A stretch of DNA of 64,000 nucleotides, from positions 689,501 through 753,500 of the forward strand of contig OX381720.1 in the NCBI GenBank assembly GCA_947462335.1, written 5' to 3'. The DNA is from Harmothoe impar. Lineage: Eukaryota; Annelida; Polychaeta; Phyllodocida; Polynoidae. A model generated the notes under the pieces. It was not told the origin of the DNA. It worked only from the letters and a program-made list of their open reading frames with translations, and ran no database searches. The translations under genes were made by a program, and so were the position numbers. Positions 45,765-57,239 of the stretch are shown here, piece by piece. Each line of letters starts with the position of its first letter. Within the stretch, counting starts at the first letter, position 1.

Positions 45765-45886
45765 CTCATAGAGAAGATTACTTAATGAGCACAAAATGTC
45801 TGTCACTGCAATCCCAGCCAGCAATATGTTTGTTGTAGTTCTTAGTGCCTTTCTTGTTGAAATTGCAATCAAAATCAGTATGTTTC
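45765..45886 (-). CDS. GPCR exon: end of TM1 and TM2
   Basis: Acceptor tatatttcag and donor GAG|gtaagtag frame 122 nt. It begins with the last two bases of a Gly codon and continues NILILIAISTRKALR then TTTNILLAGIAVTDILC. These hold the TM1 Gly-Asn pair (Asn 1.50), the basic first intracellular loop and the TM2 LAxxD signature (Asp 2.50) of rhodopsin-family receptors. By eye the loop 1/TM2 text resembles invertebrate peptide receptors of the FMRFamide/myosuppressin-receptor type, but that is only an impression. It ends in phase 0 after LLYE. The copia insertion lies just 84 bp downstream in the intron. Confidence 0.9.
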
Positions 45887-46425
45887 CTGAAATATATCAA
45901 TCACATTGTATCAGAATTATAAAATTAAGAATTTTTACATACCTAGCTTAATAGTTAAGTTGAATAGGTAACATAGTTCATTTCATGGTCAATATGGCAC
46001 TCCCATTGACTTAACCAAGGAAGCCCATATTGATAATCCCCTTTTTTTCATAACCCATGTCAATAATTCAGGGCCTCTCATATCATCACAATCTTTAATT
46101 TAACAACTATAAATTGGCTTTTACCGAGCAATTAAATCAAATTTTAAGAATATTGTTCATGAAATAAACACAAAGAGGTACTCATCGAGTTCCTGACTGA
46201 GAGTTATTTCGCAAGGCTTTACAACGTGAAGCCGAGTAAAATAGCCCTCAGAAAGGAACTCTGATCCTGAATATTATTCACGCTTGCCTGTTAAACTTTC
46301 TAGGAGATAGATGACCTCTGTCAGTAGACAGGGAGATTACAATTGTTATTTTAAAATGTTATTCATGTGGCATGAACCCAGGTTCTGACAAAACAGGCTA
46401 ATAAATCGTTCTTAAATTTACCTAC

Positions 46426-46741
46426 CAAGGATACCGAATATCAATCCCACTAATGCGATGGTTGTATTGGCAATAAAAAAATAGGGACTATTTGTCACCA
46501 TTGAACGAGGTAGATATTGAATGCCGATTGTGAAGAAACTGCTTGATCCAGGATGACATTGGGTAGCATATTTTTCCCATTGTGGCCAACCATATATCAG
46601 ACAGTAGAATTTGGCACGGAGTTCCGGATTTTCTGCTATTTCAATCATTTTGACTTGATCAGCAGATGTCCAATGGCTGGTGACGCCATATAGTACTTGG
46701 GACATAGGTTTGACATAGGGCCAAACATTACGTAGTCCATC
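46426..46741 (-). CDS. GPCR exon: extracellular domain and start of TM1
   Basis: Bounded by ttgctacag and CCTTG|gtaggt, 316 nt starting in phase 0. It encodes about 80 extracellular residues, including Trp-rich text (YGWPQWEKY) and two Cys, then the hydrophobic stretch FFIANTTIALVGLIFGIL that starts TM1. The last base G joins GA of the next exon to give the Gly before Asn 1.50. The 45,887-46,425 intron has no other feature. Confidence 0.88.
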
Positions 46742-47588
46742 CTGTAGCAAACATTATAATAGGGGTTAGACATGCTTTGCATTGGTCAATGATCAACAGG
46801 TTTCTCATAATGCTTTGTTATAAAGATGGGCGGTGAGACCATCCCAGCAAATTGGGGTGTAGCTAGGGCATGCTAGTGCCAGCTTGGGTGAACTGCTTTT
46901 GTGCCTAGCTCAAAAGGTGAGGTTGGGTGACCTTTGGGTGAGCTGCCCTAACCCTTCCACTGGCCCACCAAATCCCACCCAGTATCTAGCTGGTGGTTAG
47001 AAAACGTGGGCGAGAGCCGGGTAAGCGCTTGCACAAGGTGTGGGATGATGTAAGCTATTAGTGGCCTGTCCCAAAGGCCAAAATATTCCAATGTGCAATA
47101 TATATGAATAACTGTGTTGTTGAATTATATAGTTGAGTTCAGTGTTTAACTTGACACAACCAGTATGTGGCAGGGTTCCTCTCATGTCTGTGCATGAGGG
47201 TTTCTTCCTATACCCCTTTTGCCTCTTGATTGCTTACATCAGTAGAGAAAAACAACAGAAATGTTGGCCCTAACTAAGGGTTGATACCAATTTCATGATT
47301 ATATTTATAGGAAAAGTGATAATGGAACCTCTCAATACTTACAGTGAAGGATGTTTAAAACACAACAGTTCACCTTTTCTGTTGAATAGAAAAAACCTTC
47401 CTAGTTGAAAGTTACATACATTCTGAGTAGAGGTGAAAGAACACACCAAAAAGGATGATAGTTGCTTGTGCTAAAGAGCACTACGGACAACAATGTAAGA
47501 ATGCCAATGCTACAGAAATATGCAATGATTATATGGTCAAATGTTAAATCTTAAGTTCCTGACTAATTCAGGGTATAATTGATGATAT
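46742..47588. other. Intron of the GPCR gene
   Basis: No gene, RNA or clear repeat seen. A few direct words (gggtgagct, ttgggtga) around 46,890-46,940 repeat loosely. Confidence 0.45.
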
Positions 47589-48004
47589 TGTGGAGGTTGG
47601 CGGTCATTCTAGTTTGAGGTACAACGAGAACGGGAGATTCCAGGTCCGAGAACAAAACAGACTTTTATTACAAAGCACACATGTTTCTGAACAGGAAACA
47701 CTCAGTGTGATAATAACACACAGCTTTTGTCATGTTTCTATATATATATAGGAAGCAATCAGTACAATAATGATATACAACTTTGTCCACACTGTTGGAC
47801 AAGGTGAAGTATGCAATCAGCCGGACCTGCACTGTCTAGCCTCACGGGTAAACACACAGGTCTTATATCACCACCGGTCCCTTGGTCACTTGGTCAAGTG
47901 GGAGGGTTGGCCACCCACCTGAGAGCGGTAACCCGGAGAGGACCCGAGTTCTCTCCCAGAAACTGTGTGCACTCACTCCAGGTAGAGAACCCGAGTAAAC
48001 AACA
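47589..48004 (-). repeat. Probable solo LTR
   Basis: Read on the minus strand the block starts TGTTGTTTACTCGG and ends CCTCCACA, contains ATATAAGACC at about 47,860 and AATAAAAG at about 47,670, in LTR order. The 5-bp flanks are gatat and gatgt, a one-base-imperfect duplication. No coding region of a retroelement adjoins it. Confidence 0.45.
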
Positions 48005-48758
48005 GATGTTACTCAGAAATACCATTATGATATTAATTAGTAACAAAGTACCCCTACAATATTTACAGCAAAGAGTTAGTTTGAAGAGACAAGAGATGAC
48101 GGTTTATAGATCAGATATGTTGAACAAGTCATCTGCTTATCAAAAAAAAATTAAAGCAAGTAGATAACAGAAACGTGGAAAAATGTAGCATCTGCCAAGA
48201 ACACAAGGCCAAAAAGTAAAAACAACATATAATAATAAAGCAAATTCCTGTAAATCTGTTACAAAAGTTGGGAGTGACTTGTCCAGGTTGGATAGGGAGA
48301 CTGATATTCCGGTGGCTGAAGGGATTTGTGTTCAGCAATACCAGAGCAAGTGATAACCCCAGGTGGTCTGTAAACATTGCACGAAATAGCATCCTTGGAT
48401 TTATGACCATTGTATTTAGACTACATGTGTCCATGAGCAGGAATGCTTTTATCCACATGTACAAACACACTGTTACCCTACAAAATCTGATCCTATCTTC
48501 TCTGGAGAGATTATGTTTTGACAAACTATGACTGTACCAAATAATCCGTACCAAAACTGTTGTTGTTGATAAGAACATCTACATCTTATATTTAGAGGAT
48601 AGAAAAAAAGTATCTTCACCTAGAGACTCTCTGTTCACTTTTCACTGCTTAGCAAGCACTGTTACCCTATAACTAAATGTCACGTGATTTCTCTGAGGCT
48701 ATAATGCATGGCCAACGGTTACATATACACTGATAAAGAATAGTCTAAGCTTACTTAC

Positions 48759-48916
48759 CAGCATTGTCTCATTTTTAGGAAAAACATACTTGATTTTCTT
48801 AAACCAAGGGTCATTGAGAACATCACCCGGGGGGAAGGTGACCCACTCTGCCTCTGTAGTGGATGCGGATGAGTCTTCCATCATGTTCATACCACCAGTA
48901 ATGGTTTCATTGCTCC
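48759..48916 (-). CDS. GPCR exon: extracellular N-terminus
   Basis: Acceptor attttttag and donor CTG|gtaagtaag enclose 158 nt. The first two bases (GG) complete a Gly with the G left by the signal-peptide exon, then 52 codons follow: GSNETITGG, an acidic Ser/Thr-rich part, WVTFPPGDVLNDPWFKK and PKNETML. Two N-glycosylation sequons (NET twice) fit an extracellular position. It ends in phase 0, which the next exon requires. 48,005-48,758 is intron without recognisable content. Confidence 0.82.
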
Positions 48917-49105
48917 CTAAAAAATAATACAGCCGCATTGCGCTGAAAGAAAGTTGACTGCTGACCAAGAGTCAATGATATATCTTTGAAAAGACAACTA
49001 TACTGGAATACTATAGAGTCTGTGGGTTAAGGTTAACATGGCAATAGAATATGGCGTTAACCGTGTGTCACAAAGTGACCCGGCCTGTTTATTAGAATAA
49101 ACAAA

Positions 49106-49640
49106 AAACAAGTTGCTGTTGCTCTGCCTGCTTGCTGCTTTGTTTGTCCAGTGGTGTAACCCCCTCCTATAGTGGAGTGCTCTTATGCCTCTGAAGAAAG
49201 CCACCAGGGGGTTCATCTGCTTTGGCCTTCTCCGTTGCCACAATCCGTGCATCAAGCTTGGCCTTTGTCAGGCTTGCTAGGTCCTCGGGGGATAGTTGGC
49301 GGCTCTCCCCCGATCCCTGGCCCGCCAATGGTCTCTCCCTGCCCATCGCTGCCTCCATTGACGGCAATCACCGGCTGTCCCTGGCCCTCAGGTGGTTTCT
49401 CCCTGGGCTGCTTCTTGGCCTGTCCAGTGTCCATAGATGGGTTGGGCACACCACACTGTCGGCACTTCTTGCTGTTTCCATTGTAGGAGGCATTACATGC
49501 CACACATATCACCATCGTGACATAAAAACAAAAAAAAAGAAACAAGTTTCTGTTGCTCTGCCTGCCTGCTGCTTTGCTTGTACAGTGGTGTTACCTCCCA
49601 CTATTGTGGAGAGTTCCAATGCCTCTGAAGGAAGGCACGA
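49106..49640 (-). pseudogene. Repeat-encoded fragment with a CxxC/CxxC zinc-ribbon-like motif
   Basis: From an ATG at 49,515 the minus frame gives CVAC and, 11 residues later, CRQC, then a Gly/Pro/Gln-rich tail (REKPPEGQGQP). After an apparent frameshift near 49,290 another frame continues with SPEDLASLTKAKLDARI and ends by 49,167. About 95 bp at 49,106-49,203 are repeated at 49,533-49,628 (ttgctctgcctgc, gctttg, tgcctctgaag), so this is part of a tandem or duplicated unit. The family is not recognised; a decayed transposon or retroelement gag is possible. Confidence 0.4.
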
Positions 49641-50210
49641 GCGGACACTGTCAGTCACTGGAAGTTATGACCAAAACATAGAAATGCATAACATAGCACA
49701 CTGATGAACACAGATGTTCACTGGTGACAACATATGTCAAACTCTCTCTATTTTGTTCCATAATGACTACCATTTATTTCACACAATATTTAAGGATCAT
49801 AAACCAGCTTATATAGTTGCTTTAACATTTGATCCTTAACAGATGTTTGAGTCCACATACTAGTGATTCTGCAGCCTATTTCTCATTTACTTTATTTGTA
49901 CAACATAATTGGTGTTGATACCATGGCAGTCATAAAAGCTATTCAAGTACTTCAACCCTATTTTCATGATTAGAGAGGCATGCATTGTATCAGACAACAC
50001 TTCTTACTTTCGTTCAATGAGAAAGAGGTAGGTTAGTATTGTTGTGAACCAACAACTATAGCATGTATTATTACTACACATTTGATGTCCAGACTTGCTG
50101 TATGCTATAAATTATGTCAAACCTTGCCAAGGAGGGAAATGTTCATAGTGAAAGAAAAATAATACAATGTACAACTATCAATTCTGTTCTTCCGTATTTA
50201 GCCAACCCTG

Positions 50211-50365
50211 TGTAGTGGGAGCGGCTGATGGGTTGAGGATGCCTTGTCACCTGGTGGATATGGCAGATCCTGCTAGGTGGTGCAGCATCCTCCGCCCCCA
50301 TATAGCAACCCACCACAGGGTTGATGGATCAGTTCACTCCAGCAAGCCAAAGCGTGCAGACGTGT
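50211..50365 (+). repeat. Gypsy LTR fragment (probable)
   Basis: TGTAGTGGGAGCGGC and the following 150 bp match 52,763-52,915 with moderate divergence (cttgtcacctgg, atggcagatcc, ccagcaagccaaagcgt). It lies upstream of a gypsy RT relic on the same strand, so it may be that element's LTR. Confidence 0.45.
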
Positions 50366-50459
50366 AGAGAGATCAGTGGGAGAGGAGACACGGTGCACAG
50401 GCTGATGGGAGTGAGACCCCCTCCTGAAGTTGTAAGGCTACAGTGAGAGGGAACTGAAT

Positions 50460-51080
50460 ATGAAGAGAAGGACCCAGAGGGAGTGGGCCATCCGGTGGAG
50501 AGAGGACAAGGCCAGGAGGCTCGAGAAGCTGGAGGGGAAGAAAGCTGATCAGACTAGCAGGTGGAAATCTGCACCAAAGTCTGCCGGGATGTCAACAATA
50601 GAATGTTGGTCCCTAGGCAACCGGCAGATCCACGAGATCCACGCATCTAGCTCCGGCCATCTGCTGCATCCTCCGCATCCAGCGAGCCAGTCGTCTCAAG
50701 CAACGATCCTGGCGGGGCACCGTTGTTTTAGTGGCTTCTGGCAGGTGGCCCTGGCTCCTGAAGATTGGGAAAAGACGGCATTCGCAATGTGGCTGTTCGA
50801 GTTTATGGTTATGCCCTTTGGGCTCTGTAACGCCCCCGGGACATCAGAGCATTTCGTGGAGGTAGCCATGCAGGGTCTGCAATGGACCTTGTGTTTGGTC
50901 TGCCACAATGACATTGTCATCTTCTCCGTTGATTTCAAGACCCAAACGGCTTTGCTGGGGGAGTTCCTGGGCTGGCTGGAGGGGGCGGTGGCTTGGCAGT
51001 GGAAAGACAAGCACAAAACTACGCTCAAGCTGTACTGGATGAAGTCCCCATTTGGACCACCATATATGACCACTGTCCAG
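50460..51080 (+). pseudogene. Gypsy reverse transcriptase relic
   Basis: About residues 85-165 of the frame contain GFWQVALAPEDWEKTAFAMW, FEFMVMPFGLCNAPGT and LVCHNDIVIFS, the palm region of Ty3/gypsy RT. The catalytic Tyr-x-Asp-Asp is degraded to His-Asn-Asp-Ile context (CHNDIVIFS), and sequence before and after is unrelated or deleted. The element is dead. It is bounded on the right by the composite repeat at 51,112. Confidence 0.8.
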
Positions 51081-51111
51081 GTTAGAAGGGAGGGCTCAGC
51101 CCAAAACTGAA

Positions 51112-52045
51112 GCGGGAGGCGCCAGAGGCGCAGGAGCGGGAGCCTTGTCCATGTGGACACAGCACTCAGAGCCTTGACCACTCCTCCTCGGGTCAGCATT
51201 ATGCATGAATGCTGATTAGGATCCAAATTGTAAGTAGCACAGCTCATGTTGTTTACTTCAGTTAGGCTCCATCCTTCGACCCCAAATTTTCTAACCCTCA
51301 AATATACATCTATGACTCATTGCAAGTCAGATTTAGGAAAGATTAACAAAGAATTCATCCCCTGGGAACAATTTGAGTTTTTTTAATTGCTTCTATCTGT
51401 AGTGACTTTAAATAAGAGGCCATGGTTCTTCAGAAGTTAAAGTTCATTTCCTGCTTTTTTATATGTAAATTCGTATGTTTTCCATACTGGCATGGACAAG
51501 GGCCTAACCATTTGCAGGGGGGGTACAACCAGGAGGCTTGCGACCCGGAGCCGCATGATCCGGGAGCCACACTACCTAACACAGATGGACATTGTGAGTG
51601 GAGACTTCAGACGTAAGTTAGGCATGAAACCCATCTAGAAACTGTTCCACATATCTAGGAACTCATCCACATGTTTAGGAACTCTTCAACATGTGTATCT
51701 AAAGTCTTCAACATGTGTATCTAGAATCTCTACACTACACATTTAGAAAGTCTAAAACTCTTCAATATATCAATCTTCATCCAAGTCAATTCATTGCTGC
51801 CCTTTCAATTATTAATGAAATCAGTTTCCATTATAACAGAAAGGATTCCTTTGTTGTCATTTATAATCTCTATGTCATCAAGTAAACAAATTTCCTGACT
51901 AACTTTGAAATAATTCCCAAACACACCTCCAAATGCCTAATCCGTTTCCAAACACAGCCCCTTCCAAAATAGTAAATCCAGCAACTTCTAAAATAAGTAA
52001 GGGCTAGAATATAGATGGAATCTGTTTGCTACCTCACTTGTATAT
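51112..52045 (+). repeat. Composite element, copy 3 (partial)
   Basis: Matches the hairpin half of the element in the 56-61 kb orientation: tggacacagcactcagagcc, ccatggttcttcagaagtt, the degenerate 20-bp units (aactcttcaacatgtgtatct) and a decayed terminal hairpin ending ctcacttgtata near 52,045. The satellite-bearing half is missing except for a short piece. Confidence 0.75.
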
Positions 52046-53899
52046 GATATAATAATTAGCTTTATAGCTACCTAAGTACATGCCAGTTACCTGTAATCAA
52101 TATCTCCCAAAAAGGCCCTCAGGAGCCAGGAGAATATGGGCACCAACATTATTTTGTATTACAGGAGATCAACCTGATATCTCCAGAATAAATATTACAT
52201 TTACAAAAATGATAATAAGGCAGCCGTGGTCATGTGCCACATCTGTGTTCCTGTTGACGTTTCCTTGTTACTGTCCAATACATCAAGGGTTTACCAATGA
52301 CATATGCATTTCATTTTAGTATAAAGCTCTCTGACAAGCTGCCCTGTGCGAAGTGGCTATGTCTGTTAAAACTTATTCTTAAAAGTAGGAGTCATGTTAC
52401 AGTAGCGTAAGTGCATATTGGGGAGTTAGAGTGGTTTTGAAGAAAGCTACACTGAAGAAAATCATATCATTGTTCAGTATACTGCCGGCTGCCCAGAGGG
52501 TGAGAAGTGGCCAGGCTCAGTAAGTGTCCTGTCCCAAGAAGTAACAACCAAGTCTATAGCAGTTTTAACAAATACTTCTCTTTATTTAGTAAGTATAATT
52601 GCCTGTATTCGTGAACTTTGGGTTCTACCTTTTTAACTAGTTGTTCTGGTTGGAGGTAAGGAAGGGCTTAGCCCACTATCTTAACCATTCATGTATAACG
52701 GTTTTTCTGTCCTCATAATGTGTGGAAGGAAACCTCACACGTTTAGGTGAGCAAAAGGTAAAGTGGGAGCGGCGGATCAGTGGCGGATCCCTTGTCACCT
52801 GGCGGATCTGGCAGATCCCGCTAGGTGGCGCGGTGTCTGCCTCCCCTCTATAACAATCCACCATGGGACTAGCGGATCAGTTTACTCCAGCAAGCCAAAG
52901 CGTACGGACATGCCAGCCTTAGCTCTGCTCCCAATGAATGACCTTGTATTTCTCTAGAGATTCAATATACAGTACTTAACCTTAATTGGACTGGTGTTCT
53001 AACTGGTAAATTACTAAGTAATTGTCTTGTCCTAGCTCCTCTACAATTGTATTATGATAAGTATATTACATTTTTATATACAGGAGCCTCCTGCTCGCAT
53101 TGAGTGTATGACAATGGATCATAAATTTAATGCATTTCTGGTTTCTATGTGACCTGTCATAAATATTGTTAAGTCATATTCATAATTTTCATGTATGAAT
53201 ACCTCCTCAGACTCTATTGCATGTGACTCACCTTTTTTCGTTTTCATGCATTTCATCAGTTAGCAATAACCACTACCCTTTCCTATTTGGCCTGAAACAC
53301 CACCCTGACACTATATGTATTTTTCTATAATTTTGAGATGTTCCCAAAGTGAACAATGGTTGCCCATCTGGGGCCAACTCAGTTTTGACCAGAGAGAAAG
53401 CAGGGGACCATATGGACTTGCCCGTCTGATATGGGTTGGCCATTATTGAGATCTAAATGGGACCCAGGTGGGCTCCTTTAGTTGGGGAATACCCAAGTTG
53501 GGAGTGCGGTTGGGAGCTGGGGGGGAGGGCTACAAGTCTTGTTTAGATATAAGGTTAGGCACTTTGTCGTTGATGACCATATGTTAAGAGTAGTTACCAA
53601 CATGTATTCAAGTGGGTTTATTAATCTATATGAATCTCAAACTACTATGTGATTGTCTTGTAAATAATCGTTTCAGAAACTATTCCCTTCAAATAAGCCA
53701 CTTACATTCAAAAGATTAATTTCCCATACTATGCAATTTCAGTGAACACAACACATAACACTGGACAGCAAAGTCCAGTGTTACATAACATGGTTTAACA
53801 CAGTTTTTTTGTAACAGTATTTATATTCCCCATGCTAGTATATTCGGAAGGTTTTGATACATTGTGGATATCAACTGGAATTGAATGGAATTGCTTTAC
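52046..53899. other. Intron sequence with a second gypsy LTR fragment
   Basis: 52,763-52,915 is the LTR-like match to 50,211-50,365. Other frames, such as 52,080-52,319, lack motifs. The rest is A/T-rich with no recognisable element. Confidence 0.45.
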
Positions 53900-53943
53900 C
53901 TTGTCCGTAAACAGAAGGTGCCAAGACCAATATGACGATATAC
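53900..53943 (-). CDS. GPCR exon: signal peptide core
   Basis: A 44-nt exon between ttttttcgtag and CAAG|gtaaag. In the frame demanded by the next exon it reads YIVILVLAPSVYGQ, a signal-peptide hydrophobic core with a small-residue cleavage region. One base at the start and one at the end are shared with neighbouring exons. The ATG exon lies upstream (above 53,943) and was not identified. Confidence 0.65.
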
Positions 53944-54239
53944 CTACGAAAAAACAATGAGGTTCATATTAATTGAAATGTGGTAATGTAACAATCTAGC
54001 TACCAAATATAATCAAGAGACAACAACAAAGGACATCTCTAGATCAAGTTTTAAGTGATCAAGTTCTCACTTAAGACTCCATTGTGCCACCAACTCCAGG
54101 CAGCACAGGAGACCTGACAACCCTATGTCTCACCATACAAAGCAATGAGGTAAGACCTTCTACTAAGCAAAGCTCTTTACTCATATATTTTACTCCATCT
54201 AGGGGTACTTCCCCGATCTAAAATTTTCAAACTATTGTG

Positions 54240-55330
54240 ACTATAGATACAATCAATCTACCATGCCTCCTGGCAACAGCAATAACAGTGACAGAAACCT
54301 CTCCCAAAGAGACAGCAGCAGCCTGCTCACAGGCTACTTTTAGCTCTCCATCCCCCTAGACCCAACCTTGAACCTAGCCCCAATCCCTCAAAGACAAACT
54401 CATCAATATCACACCAGATCGATGGGGCCAGTCAAATCACATACCGATGTATTTATCATCTGGACACATGGCAAACCTGCCCTTAACGTCTCTCTACACC
54501 ATCTAAACACATGTCACAAAACAAATAAAGTTCACAATGGACGATTCTGACACTCTTGAACTCTTTCAACATCTCAGTCATCAAAAACACAGAAAAAAAC
54601 TTGAAACCACACTCTACTGTAAACCAACAGAAAGTCACAACTACCTCTTGTATTCCTCCAAACAGCCAAGTTAGAGCCATCCTATACTCCAAATTTATCA
54701 GAGTCAAGTGGATATGCACTAGGGATTCGGAATTCCTTCGAAATTCACTAATGCTCTGCACACACTTCCTGCGCAGAAAATAGCCACACAAATTACTCAT
54801 AGACTCCCTAACAAGGGCGAAACTACATCCAAAGTCTGAACTAATCAAACCAAAAACAGAGCCTACAAACACAGATTCTACTGCCCAAAATCCACACAAT
54901 CCTTCAATAAAACACATCCTCACAGAGGACTAGGACCAAATGAAAAAGACCAAAACCACATGAGTATTTCACGAGCACAAACTAGTCTTTGGCAACAGGG
55001 GAAATAAAAGCCTTGGTGATGAACTAGTGAGAGCATCCACCAGCCAAATACTGTCTACAACCAAGGTGCCACACACTAGAAAATACTGTGTAATACCCCC
55101 TGAACTGTAAGTACCACCCAATTCTGAAAAAAACTGCTATTGTTGTATATGCCATAACTCGCAAATTTTCTGGCACACAATACTTTGGCCATATCCTGCA
55201 ACAGATTATGAATCGGTTCCAGGGCCACAGTGGGGACATAAAGAATAACTGGGATAATCTGGTAGGTAAACACTATAACCTATGCCCCCCTCCAAAATTA
55301 TGGGAACCACAGCTAAAAAGTACCATAGCC
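54240..55330 (+). pseudogene. Penelope-like element relic (RT and GIY-YIG parts)
   Basis: At 54,440-54,540 a frame reads DVFIIWTHGKPALN and HHLNTCHKT, the Penelope RT palm motif, though the catalytic Asp pair is damaged. At 54,650-54,780 another frame has RAILYSKFIRVKWICTRDSEF and THFLRRK, the conserved thumb region. At 55,142-55,300 a third frame reads KFSGTQYFGHILQQIMNRFQ then GHSGDIKNN, matching the GIY-YIG endonuclease found at the C-terminus of Penelope-like elements. Several frameshifts and stops show it is inactive. It sits in the 5' part of the receptor gene or upstream of it. Confidence 0.7.
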
Positions 55331-56049
55331 ACTGTCTAACATTTCCTTCGACCCCTTCTCATGCTGTTAATCCCCCTCCTCTCCCAGGTCGCTGCAATCT
55401 CCTACAATTTTGACAGTATCCTCGTAGGAAAAAGCACAGAAATATAGATGTAATGATGCACCTCAAGAATATCCTTCAAAAGGTATAGGTAGTCCTCATG
55501 CCCATTACAAAGATGACAATTTACCCCAGCTCACGCAACCTGTCCTGGACTTGTTTTATTGTGAGCCATTATCTGGCCTGTTACTTCAATTGTGCAAGGT
55601 CCCACCTCAATAGACAGTTCCCTTTTCTGCAGATCCCTCTTGCCAATAATACTTGGAATCCTGTGAATTGTCTATTCTTCATCATTGAATGACACTTAAT
55701 TTTCTCTGCTACAGAGTGTCCAGGAGAGAGCTGGAGACAAGGCAGAGTAGCAAAGCCAAAAATAATTATCTTATTTCAAGAAAATAAGATTATTAAACTC
55801 GACTGGCGGACAAACCACTTGTTTTGAGAATTCTTTTTTTTCTAATTATTTAACAGATTCCTATTATTTTCGTCTTCGAAATTTCACTAATTTACAGGCG
55901 AGTCAGCGAGTTCACTGACTCGTCTCGCTTGAAGTCCATTTTCCACGACTTATCATTGTTTCTCCTGCCTTAAAAGCTGACAACGTAAAGAAAACATATT
56001 ATTCTTTGATAATCCGCAAAAATTTACTACTTACATGGCCAAATTAAGG
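55331..56049. other. Intergenic or intron sequence
   Basis: No gene seen. A short palindromic AT-rich segment (atcttatttcaagaaaataagat, about 55,768) resembles, inverted, text at 61,305-61,330 just outside the composite element. This may be a flank relationship or chance. Confidence 0.4.
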
Positions 56050-56338
56050 AGGATTGATTGATTTTCGGCCAAGTTAAGTCGCCGAAACTTGACTCGTCGG
56101 ATTCTTGAGAAAAGGTTTCCCGTTTTACGACATCAAAAATGACATCCGGTTTACTCGGGGGTCGGCACGAACATCTTTATCTTCCGAAATCGAGCAAATT
56201 GCGGACTTTCAAGGTAATATTATTACTCCTACAGGTAATATAGCGGCATTTGCGGATATTTTGGACAGTATTACCGCCTTGATCAAAAAATAATTAGTTT
56301 ATCGAGCGCTTCTGCAATCTCCGGTATCAAAATCCAAC

Positions 56339-56419
56339 ATGGCGGACATGGGAACGCCGAGGGACGATGATTCGGTACCAAATTGGTTAATTTCATCGAT
56401 CACAGCTCAAATAAGCAAG
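56339..56419 (+). other. Exon-like MADMGTPRDDD module, copy 2 (open)
   Basis: ATG in aacATGGCGGAC opens 27 codons (MADMGTPRDDDSVPNWLI, then SSITAQISK) that run straight into AAG|gttagtccg with no stop. Same length and position in the element as the inverted, stop-bearing copy at 24,258-24,338. Upstream DNA is CpG-richer than the surroundings. It looks like a first coding exon picked up by the element. No family recognised. Confidence 0.5.
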
Positions 56420-57239
56420 GTTAGTCCGCAATTTCTGTTGATATTGATAGATTAGGCTCCCTCCATTGGGGGGGTGAAGTTGCGGACAGCTCAGTAGCCG
56501 GGTTATTCCGAAAAATGATATGGACGAACTCTAAAACTTGAAAACACCAAAAAACAGAGCCAATGATCAAATGATAGAAGTTGGAAAATGACAGCGTAGC
56601 TGGGCGACCCCGTTGAAAAACGCTTCAACCAAATTTTCTGGGGGGCTAGGGCCTAATTCAGCTACTGTACGTCCAAATATGGGATGTTTAGTAGAGCTTA
56701 GGCTTTGTTTTCATTAAATATGATTTATTTTAACCCCCAAACGATGGCAATGAAAAAAAAAAATCGTCTCAATCTGAATATAGGTCAAGGATCAGCTGAT
56801 AGGCGCTGAACTCTCTGAGCAGAGGCTTAGTAGTATAACATTGCAAAGCATATGCTTGGAGACCGAGACATACCGCCCTACCGGACTGTCATTTCTCAAC
56901 TTGAATCAAATTTCTTGAAAACGGCTCATTTCAAAGGTAAATCTCAACCAATATTCACCTTATTAGGCTCGTTAGATGCAGAAATATCAGCTTTATTAGG
57001 CCCTGGTGTGTCAGCCCTCCATCCCCCCTTCTTTTTGTGAAATTTGACTTTGTTTGGGAATTTTTGCGAGTAGAACGCTTCGACCTAGAGTCTTTGGGAT
57101 AGCGCCAAACGAAGCGTCTTGGCGAGAGGATTTCAGAAATGTAAAATTTGTCTCTCTATCATGTTTAGTTCTATAGCTAGAGGTATTTGGGGCAGGGCAC
57201 CCCCTTGAAGAAAAAAAATTGACCCCCCCCCCCCCCCGT

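Noticed and set aside
48129..48578. 149-codon minus-strand frame with hydrophobic stretches
   Set aside because: Lies in a receptor intron; lacks a receptor signature and coherent splice sites, likely chance.
54483..54923. 146-codon minus-strand frame
   Set aside because: Antisense of the Penelope-like RT relic, which explains the conservation-like look of the plus strand.
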